Origin: Blattamonas nauphoetae
Taxonomy: Eukaryota; Preaxostyla; Oxymonadida
DNA: 64,000 nt
Direction: 5' to 3'
Assembly: GCA_033064195.1 (NCBI GenBank)
Contig: JARBJD010000085.1
Location: 62,001-126,000, forward strand
The notes below the pieces were generated by a model, which was given only the letters and a program-made list of their open reading frames with translations, did not search any database and was not told the origin of the DNA. Shown here one piece after another: positions 57,295-64,000 of the stretch (position 1 is the first letter of the stretch; each line of letters begins with the position of its first letter). The position numbers and the translations under genes were made by a program.

Positions 57295-57816
57295 ATGGAA
57301 TGGCGAGGTCGTCTTGTGTTTGGAAATGGATTGCGAACATCGAATTGGATGGTTGTGTCTGGATTGAGTTCGGGAAACAAATCGCTTGGAGGAGTGGGGT
57401 CGAAATGGTGGATTTCTGTGATCATTTCTCTGTCGTGTGCGCTTCTTGTTTCAGTGATGATCGTTGTGTGTGTCTGTTTACGTCGAAAGCGACACTCAGC
57501 TCGGAATGAGCTTTTGAAGAACGAAGAAATGTCCGGAGCAGAAGTTTATGACGATGAGAAGATGGAAGTTCACGATTCGATCACAGACCAATCGAACAGT
57601 GCGATCACTTCCCTTCCATCCGCCAAAGAGAAACAAGGAGCCTCGTTTGGGGAGACACGATTTGGGAGTGAAGAAGTGATTCCTCCAGCACAAACGTATG
57701 TGGAAGTGATTGTGTGCAACGAGAGCCTGGAGCGTTCAGTGGCAGTGGAGACCGACACGCTGTTCAACGCTCTTCACAATCCTCACTCAACTCGATTTGT
57801 GGAGAAGCGAAAAGTT
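57295..57816 (+). CDS. beta-helix/kinase-like gene, segment 3 (membrane helix, cytoplasmic linker)
   Basis: MEWRGRLVFGNGLRTSNWMV leads to a single transmembrane helix WWISVIISLSCALLVSVMIV and a basic stop-transfer CLRRKRHSARNELL. An acidic/serine-rich cytoplasmic linker follows, then EVIVCNESLERSVAVETDTL and FNALHNPHSTRFVEKRKV, the family's entry into the kinase-like domain. Interrupted after AGTT at 57816 by an 860-bp element. Confidence 0.8.
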
Positions 57817-58676
57817 GGGTGATTCTAAATGAAAAGTTACAAAAGACTATGGTGCGTCTCAAAAAAAAAATTTTTGTAGAATTAGCTGTCAGAGGTTTTC
57901 AGGACAGAAAAGTGCTAAATTTTGGAGATTTTGTTTTGATCGCGTTCGAGAGAGCCCTATTCTGATTGGGGCTTTTTTTCACATTTATTTCCCCGAAACG
58001 TGCCAGAAAATCAACCGATGGTGTAAAACGATATAAAAGAACGGAAATGTGAGAAAAAAGCGAATCAAAAGCACGAATCATTCAAAAAGTCTTGAAAAAC
58101 ATGGATTGACTTCCTCGCGTCAGAGAGGCAATATCTTCATAAAGGAATCCGAAAACGTCCATATGGTATTTTTGAGGCGAATTTGTGAATGGATATCATT
58201 TTTTGAGGGTTACAATAGAAGAGGGAGGAAGATCGGAATTCACAAGTCAACTGTTTGAGGGGAAGAACGGGATCACCAGATCTGAATGAGAAAGTTGAAG
58301 GAAAAGAGTTGGAAAACCTCAAAATTGCAATCAATCAATGAGATGTCAAGTTTCGTTGTTGGATCGAAGATGATGGAAACAAAGACTTGGAAAGCGAAGA
58401 TGAGAATATATATCCTGTTCAAGCGATGGTTTTCCGCTTCAAAGTTTGTGTTAAAACGAGATACTTGAACATGTTTGGAGGTATAGACAAGTCTGGGTGA
58501 AAAATGTCGACTGAATGCAGAACTCAGATACAAAAGAATGTATGAAGAGTCAGAAGGACAAAAAACACCTTCATCATGTCGAGGGGAGGAGAATATGAGC
58601 GCTCTGAAAATTGCAGAGAGTTTCTGCACGTCTGGCAGAAGAAAATACGCGGGTAACAATTCATTTAGAATCACCC
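57817..58676. mobile_element. 860-bp TIR element with 4-bp target duplication
   Basis: Ends are GGGTGATTCTAAATGAAA and its inverse TTCATTTAGAATCACCC. AGTT flanks both sides (57813-57816, 58677-58680). Excising the element plus one AGTT restores the host frame exactly (..EKRKV|GSAIARGLV..). The interior is AT-rich with no transposase, so it is non-autonomous; the superfamily cannot be assigned from a 4-bp duplication alone. Confidence 0.8.
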
Positions 58677-58680
58677 AGTT

Positions 58681-59220
58681 GGTTCGGCGATTGCACGTGG
58701 TCTTGTGAGTCTGGCTGAGATGAAAGTGATTGCTGATATTTTGACTCGATTGTCAACGCACTGGGTTCTGTTCGACACGAATGATCGCGTGAGTCTGAAG
58801 ACGCGAGAGACACAGAATGTTTTGGGAGAGAGTGGAATTGGGGAAGGAGGCATGAAGATATCGGAAGCTGGACAGCGATGGATGGCGCCAGAAGTGTTGC
58901 AGGAGAATTGGAAACAAACGAAGGAGAATGCTGACCACGGGGCAGTTTTTAGTCTTGGCCTGGTCTTGTGGGAAATTGAGACTGGTGTTGTGCCGTTCGG
59001 GGAAGTTGATGGAGCGACCGCTCAGCGTCGACTGGCATCTGACGAGAAGCCTCTGATGGAGAAAGTGAGTGAGTCGATGGAGGCGATTATCCTTCCATGC
59101 CTCTCGCTTGATCCATCACAACGCCCCGCTCTGAAAACAGTTCTATCGCAACTGGACGAACTGAACAGCGTTCCTCAACCATCAAACGAGAATGAAGGAA
59201 ATGCGATGCCAACGGTCTGA
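58681..59220 (+). CDS. beta-helix/kinase-like gene, segment 4 (kinase-like C-lobe)
   Basis: It continues in phase from 57816: GSAIARGLVSLAEMKVIADI, HWVLFDTNDRVSLKT, then GQRWMAPEVLQENWK (the APE motif of protein kinases), GAVFSLGLVLWEIETGVVPF (subdomain IX) and SLDPSQRPALKTVLSQLDEL (subdomain XI). Canonical HRD and DFG motifs are not evident, so the domain may be a pseudokinase. Stop TGA at 59218-59220. The intact C-terminus shows the ancestral gene ended here. Confidence 0.8.
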   Translation, partial: GSAIARGLVSLAEMKVIADILTRLSTHWVLFDTNDRVSLKTRETQNVLGESGIGEGGMKISEAGQRWMAPEVLQENWKQTKENADHGAVFSLGLVLWEIETGVVPFGEVDGATAQRRLASDEKPLMEKVSESMEAIILPCLSLDPSQRPALKTVLSQLDELNSVPQPSNENEGNAMPTV

Positions 59221-59522
59221 TTCCACTTCAATCAACAGATTTCGTAACGAAGCAGACAACACACTTCTTCATTGATCAACATCTTCTTTTCCGAATCATT
59301 CTTTTGATCTTCATTCAGATATATATCCACACACACATCTGACACTCATTTTCTTTGTATTCCATCAACATTATGTTTCATGTCACAACTTCTCAACTCC
59401 TTCAATTAGTTCCCACACGTCACAGTCATCTTCGTTCACACCATCACTCACTCAATCATCACACAGCTCACACCCCAGTTCCTCTCTTCTCATCTCAGCC
59501 ATTGTTTTGAAACATCGTTCAC
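59221..59522. other. 3' flank of the beta-helix/kinase-like gene
   Basis: About 300 bp, T- and C-rich on the plus strand, no ORF. Presumed 3' UTR and intergenic DNA. Confidence 0.5.
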
Positions 59523-59764
59523 TTATAGTGCCTCCACAAACCCGTCAAAAATATATAAACCCGTTTTTATTCACCTAGACCCAGAATTCGAACTATAGTG
59601 GAAAAAAGTCATCTTACAGCGGAAGATGCAAAACTGCAAGTCTAACGGAAGAATAATTATCTTGAATCTGATTCATTATCCACTTTGGATTCATCTGTAG
59701 TTTTCCTAAAATAGACGCAGAGTAACAATCGTGGCGAAGTGTCGAGAAAAACAAACAACATGGG

Positions 59765-60520
59765 ATGATCGTCTTCTCTTTCTCCATCCATCGAGCCCAT
59801 CCGACTGTCATTATCACCGCATGCATCATTTGTCCTTTCGTACTTCAAAATGCGTTTCTGATCACATCTAAAAAGTATTTCAACTTGATACGACAGATGA
59901 AACTTTTCTGCACATCAACGGTGTATATTGTATTTTTATTCAGCTTTCTTTTGTACAGTCTCTAAATCTTCCGACATTTTTGGCAACACTCTCCCAAAAT
60001 ACAAGTATAGCAGTCAATCTTCAGTGAAAACGACTCTTTTCGAAACCATTTGTCAAATTGCACTTCGATGAAACCATGCAAATATCCACAAATATACTGT
60101 GTGTCCTCCATTTTACTCAACTATTTCAGACTGTATGATGATATCTCGCCGTTCTCTTGCACTGCTTTCTCTCATTCCGTCCACTTTCGCTGAAATTGTG
60201 TATTCACAGACAAAGATCAAGATGTATTCTGTTGAATGCAGAAATTCGGTCGGATACGAAAATTTGGAGGATCACCGCCTGCGAAATGGAAGTGATTTCT
60301 GTGAGTCTTTGAAAGCAATGAATGTCTCCTTCCTTTCATCCATTATTCTTCCAACTCTGATTTCTGACCCAACCAGACCTTTTCTGAGATGTCTCAGTCG
60401 GAAAATGCTCAAACTCCATTGTTCAAGCAAGATGTGCAACTCGAGCAAGAATGCAACAATCTCTCACTCTTAAACTTGAAGGAAGAAGAAAAACATGACG
60501 AGATTTGTGATTAAGATACC
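59765..60520 (+). other. short coding-like stretches inside the 4.3 kb block
   Basis: A 66-codon hydrophobic ORF (59765-59965) and a 124-codon ORF (60099-60473) occur. The latter has GTGAGT near 60299 and an in-frame-looking second exon after CCAACCAG near 60370 (SENAQTPLFKQDVQLEQECN, ending EEEKHDEICD). The phase across this candidate intron does not close, so I cannot call a gene. Confidence 0.3.
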
Positions 60521-61241
60521 GATTCACATTTGTCGGTTTCTGATTTTCAATCAATTCGAAAGAGCCGGGCCGCTGTGGATTGTCACAATTCACTTTTCAC
60601 TCTTTTCTCCGTTCATCGTTCCATTTTAATAATGATTCCACATTTCTCTGTTTTGTCTCCAAATTTGTTCGTGAAATTCCAATTAGGCAAGTGAACCTTG
60701 TCTTAATAATTGAGATCCGATCAATCCCCCAAGTGGACCAATGTCTCACAAACAAACCAATAAGGCCGTTTTGGTTGTGAGCGTCTAAAAGAACACTAGC
60801 ATACTCCCCAAAGAAGAGAATAAACCATGTTTGAACTTCAGTGCCATCTCATCTCGTCCTTGCAGTTTTACATTTTCCGCTGTATATATTCCTAGAAATG
60901 CATTGGTGATGGTATTGAGAGAGAAATTGCACTTGATATTGATTGATGAAATGAGAATGGATCTAAAGAATGGGTAGTGAGGATGTAAGATGGCTGAAGA
61001 GCGCGTGTCCACAGGGGATGACCGTGTCTCAGTCTCGATCTGTTGTCAGAACGAGAAGAAGACACAGAAGGACATGACGACGAGATCCTGAAGAGGCAGA
61101 GAGAGACAATGAAGAGAGAGGAGTGAAGAAAGATGGCAGAAGAGCAATAACGATGAGAAGAGGAGAAGAAACACAAACCACATTCTCGATGAAGTATTCC
61201 TTCATTTTGAACGTTTCGAAGCATTCGCTGATCCTTCACAT

Positions 61242-63359
61242 CTAGTCGAGAACGCTCTTCTGCCCATCCGTGTTCTCGTTGGCGGCGGTGAGTGAAGCGA
61301 CGGTGCCGACTTGGCTGGAAATGTATTTGTTGAACTTGCGAGCCTGCTCGACCACTCTCCGCTCCATCTCCTTCTGCTGCTTCTCCACGTCGTGTTCTGT
61401 CACCGGCTGCATGTTCCGCTTCGATCGTTGTTTGCGAGGGGTCATGCTGGGCACGTGCTTGGCGGGCGAGAGAGGTGCGAGTGACAGCTTCTTTCCCCTC
61501 TTCGTTTTGGCTGGCTAAGCAAGAGTGGGAACTTGGAGTGGCTGGATTGTCGTTTGGGACTGCAGATCGCTTCGGGTCCGCCGCAACTGTGTCTTGTTCA
61601 CTTCCTCACCCTTCTCCAGCGCGTAGGAGTACTCTCTCACCTTTCTCATGTCACTCTCAGTGAAGTGCATCATATACGATCCGATCTTGTCGCCGATGTC
61701 GTCCAAGTAGTGCGGTTGGTGTGAAGTGACGCTGGCAGGCTTGAATTTCTCGATTGAGGAGAGTTGTGCAGCTGACTCGCTCACTCCAATACATTCTGTC
61801 TGCTTGTCGGTCGTGATGAGCCAGTCTTTGGAGAGAAGGTGCTCCAGTTCTGCGTTTTGGGCAAGGAGGGAAGAGACCTCGAAGGAGAGGGTGTCGATGC
61901 TGAAGGGAAGAAAGGAAAACAGAAAGGAGAATGATTGAGGAGAGAAGGGCATGAAAGAACGAAGAGCAAAGACGATGAATGAGATGAGATGCACACCGCT
62001 GGTTGGATTCGTCGAGTGACTGGTTTGTTGCGGTCAGGTTGGCTTTGAGTGTGTCTCGCTCAGTCGTGAGCTGATCAATGTTCGTGTTGAGTGTCTCGAT
62101 GGAATGGCTCTTCTCTTTGTTCATCCCAATCCACTCATCCACCTCCCTCTTCGTCTCCTCCAACCGCGTGTTGTTCTCCCGCTCCATCTCCATCTTCTGC
62201 CTCGTCTACTCCAAACTCTTTTCCGGCGTGTTTTTGTCTGTGGCCAGCGAAGCTGCCTCGAACTTGGAACTCTGACATTGTTTCGGTCAGTCGAGCGTTC
62301 TCCTCTTTGAGACGAGTCAGTTCGGAGTGTTCCTCAGCCGAGACTGAACCTATTGTTCGTAGTTCTTTTCATACTTCGCCTTGTCAGCCGAGCGCTGTCG
62401 TTCTACTTCGACGAGTGTTGCTTTCAAAGAATCGATTATTCGCAACAGATCTGCATTCGATGCAGAAGATGCGGATGTGTCGACGAGTTGTTCTAATTCC
62501 TGTTTCAGAGATGAGTCGACACTGCCATCCTTCTGCTTGACCACTCCAATCTGCTGTTCGGCATCACTGTCCAATTCATTTGGAGAGACGGTGCTCTTCG
62601 GCTGTTGTTGGTGCTCATGTGAACTGCCTCGTTGCGACATGTGCATCTGAAGACGTTGTTGGCGGGGTGTGTCGTGTCAGATCAGCCGGACGAGTTGTGT
62701 TTTCCTGTTTGGGTTTTGGGTCCAGTTCAATCAAGTCGCTGTTGTCAGAATCATCCTTCTTGTCCTCTTCCTTCCGCTCTGGCTCGTCCTGCTTCCCGCG
62801 AGGAGCAATTGGTGGGTGGGTGGAGCAGGGTGAGGGGAAGCATAGCTCGCTTTGGGATCGGAGGGAGAGTTGCAACTGTTGCTCTTGTCGACTCGCTGGT
62901 CATCTGAAAAACACCCTGAGGTGGATGAAATGGGGTGATATCTTTGGTGACCTCGCTTTCTGGTGGGCCTGAGGCTGGATCACAAGGGTTCTGATGAGAT
63001 GGATTCCTGGACCTGCCGGCGGGCGAGCTCGGTGGTGAGAGACCCTGCAAGAGAAGGAGTGCCGCGACGACTTGTGTGAAGGTGCGTATGAGCGTCTTCT
63101 CCGAGAACTCCTTCGCGACGTCGATTGCGTGCCTCACTGACTGGCTGTCTGGGAGGTGGCCATGAAGTCGTACTCGGCGGCGTTGGAGATCATCTCGAGC
63201 GCGTTGTCCATGTCGCTGTACCTCATCAGTCCCGCGCATCACCAGTCGCACAAGGCCAGATGACGCCCCCACGGGCAAAGGTGGGCTGGCCAGAGTTCTT
63301 TGTATAGGATTCATTGACTCGGCAACATGTGTTAAATCATGTAAAAGAGTGTCCAACAT
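61242..63359 (-). pseudogene. coiled-coil protein gene, decayed, carried in the 4.3 kb block
   Basis: Minus-strand fragments run in order: LLHDLTHVAESMNPIQRTLA; SDMDNALEMISNAAEYDFMA; VAKEFSEKTLIRTFTQVVAA; an acidic linker (EEDKKDDSDNSDLIELDPKP); coiled coils LEQLVDTSASSASNADLLRI, NNTRLEETKREVDEW, IDQLTTERDTLKANLTATNQ; then LLAQNAELEHLLSKDW and a C-terminal KQQKEMERRVVEQARKFNKY. Frames change at least four times. One change, near 61900-62000, looks like a GT-AG intron; the others look like small indels. Product unknown: a cytoskeletal or vesicle-associated coiled-coil protein is a guess. Confidence 0.55.
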
Positions 63360-63849
63360 GATCTGAATGGTGATAAAGCAAATTTACAACACGAATTGGT
63401 TGTGTCACGGTTCGTGTGATATTCTCTTCATTCATGGACAAACATCGAACAATGGATGACTTTTAATCGTCTTGTGATGTTTGTTCCTCCAAATTCTCAA
63501 TTAGATCTCCGGAGAACGAATTGATCATTGACTTTTGTGTTGGTGGTTGATGAGCTTGTCGATAGATGTGGTAATCTTCTGAAAAAATAGTGGTGGTGAT
63601 GGAGAAGAGGTGGTAGACGGGAAATTAGACATCGACGATCTTATATTCTGAGAGAGAGGGGGAGTTGAAATTAGATACCCATTCTTTGAAATTGAGTTCG
63701 ACACAATTTAAATCAGATGCAGATAACCTAGATATTGCAACTCGTTTCTAATTCACCTAACTTTGACTCACTGCTGAGATATTAGGATTATTAAGTTCTT
63801 TTCGAATAAAAACGGGTTTATATTTAAAAACGGGTTTGTGGAGGGTCTA
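63360..63849. other. right end of the 4.3 kb block, non-coding
   Basis: AT-rich, no ORF of note, ending in the right TIR. Confidence 0.5.
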
Positions 63850-63941
63850 TTATCCAAACGACACCGATCATCATTCTTTTTGATTCAAGTGGGAGATGGT
63901 CATTCTTTGTTTGGAACTGTTGTTTAGTTTGTTCGTTTTCG

Positions 63942-64000
63942 ATGAGCGAGATTGTTCATCTCTTTCGTGTTGCTGTGTTCTTCATCCTGGCTGCTGGCTT
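63942..64000 (+). CDS. 3'-partial gene, probable secreted protein
   Basis: The ATG at 63942 opens MSEIVHLFRVAVFFILAAG, a basic-then-hydrophobic stretch that fits a signal peptide, running off the window end. By analogy with 45460 it may be the start of another beta-helix gene, but only 19 codons are visible. Confidence 0.4.
   Translation, partial: MSEIVHLFRVAVFFILAAG

Larger units (their letters stand above)
59526..63849. mobile_element. 4.32 kb TIR-bounded block with TTA duplications, carrying a coiled-coil gene
   Basis: The left end reads TAGTGCCTCCACAAACCCGT and the right end, inverted, reads TAGACCCTCCACAAACCCGT; similarity extends about 45 bp through AAACCCGTTTTTATTC. TTA stands outside both ends (59523-59525, 63850-63852), a 3-bp duplication as in PIF/Harbinger elements. 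No transposase was seen. The interior holds small plus-strand ORFs (59765-60520) and a decayed minus-strand coiled-coil gene (61242-63359). End sequence links it to the foldback element at 36711-37163. Confidence 0.7.

Noticed and set aside
57817-58676. Treating the 860-bp element as a GT-AG intron
   Set aside because: The available GT and AG near its ends do not restore the host frame, whereas removal of the element plus one AGTT does.

Overview
The window reads as nuclear DNA of a gut-dwelling oxymonad flagellate (Preaxostyla), most likely Blattamonas nauphoetae or a close relative. This rests on three paralogous families that I recall as abundant in that lineage: secreted right-handed beta-helix proteins with one membrane helix and a kinase-like tail, the large 'family 1' proteins (SMDCS...NNLQGMNL signature), and a longer 'family 2'. 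Splice sites are ordinary GT-AG, but several inferred introns are very short (29-76 bp). No bacterial operons, CRISPR arrays, rRNA or convincing tRNA genes were seen, and no LTR, retroviral or Polinton genes were recognised.

Layout. 1-9.1 kb: an unrecognised host ORF split by a 7.5 kb pogo-type DNA transposon. 9.1-15.4 kb: a family 2 remnant, a 38-bp G-rich minisatellite and two minus-strand family 1 copies. 15.6-17.9 kb: a plus-strand C2H2 array (eight fingers) running in frame into a PHD-SET protein of the SET3/MLL5 type. 18-21.8 kb: a truncated family 1 copy, a short minisatellite and a broken beta-helix gene. 22-33.4 kb: family 2 copy A, interrupted by a 1.9 kb hAT-like element and a complete-looking 5.6 kb MULE; its duplicate, copy B (40.9-44.8 kb), is uninterrupted and yields a 1032-residue spliced model. 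33.5-37.5 kb: another minisatellite module and a family 1 copy carrying a 476-bp MITE and a foldback element that forms a 634-bp palindrome. 38-40.8 kb: a 2.9 kb TIR element with 9-bp target duplications carrying a piece of an S41-like peptidase gene. 45.5-59.2 kb: a full-length beta-helix/kinase-like gene interrupted three times, with two insertions removable to the base. 59.5-63.85 kb: a 4.3 kb TIR-bounded block carrying a decayed coiled-coil gene. The window ends in the first codons of a probable secreted protein.

The main theme is that four unrelated TIR elements (pogo, MULE, the 2.9 kb element and the 4.3 kb element) each enclose fragments of host-type genes. The duplicated family 2 locus and the host reading frames allow several insertion points and target duplications to be fixed exactly.
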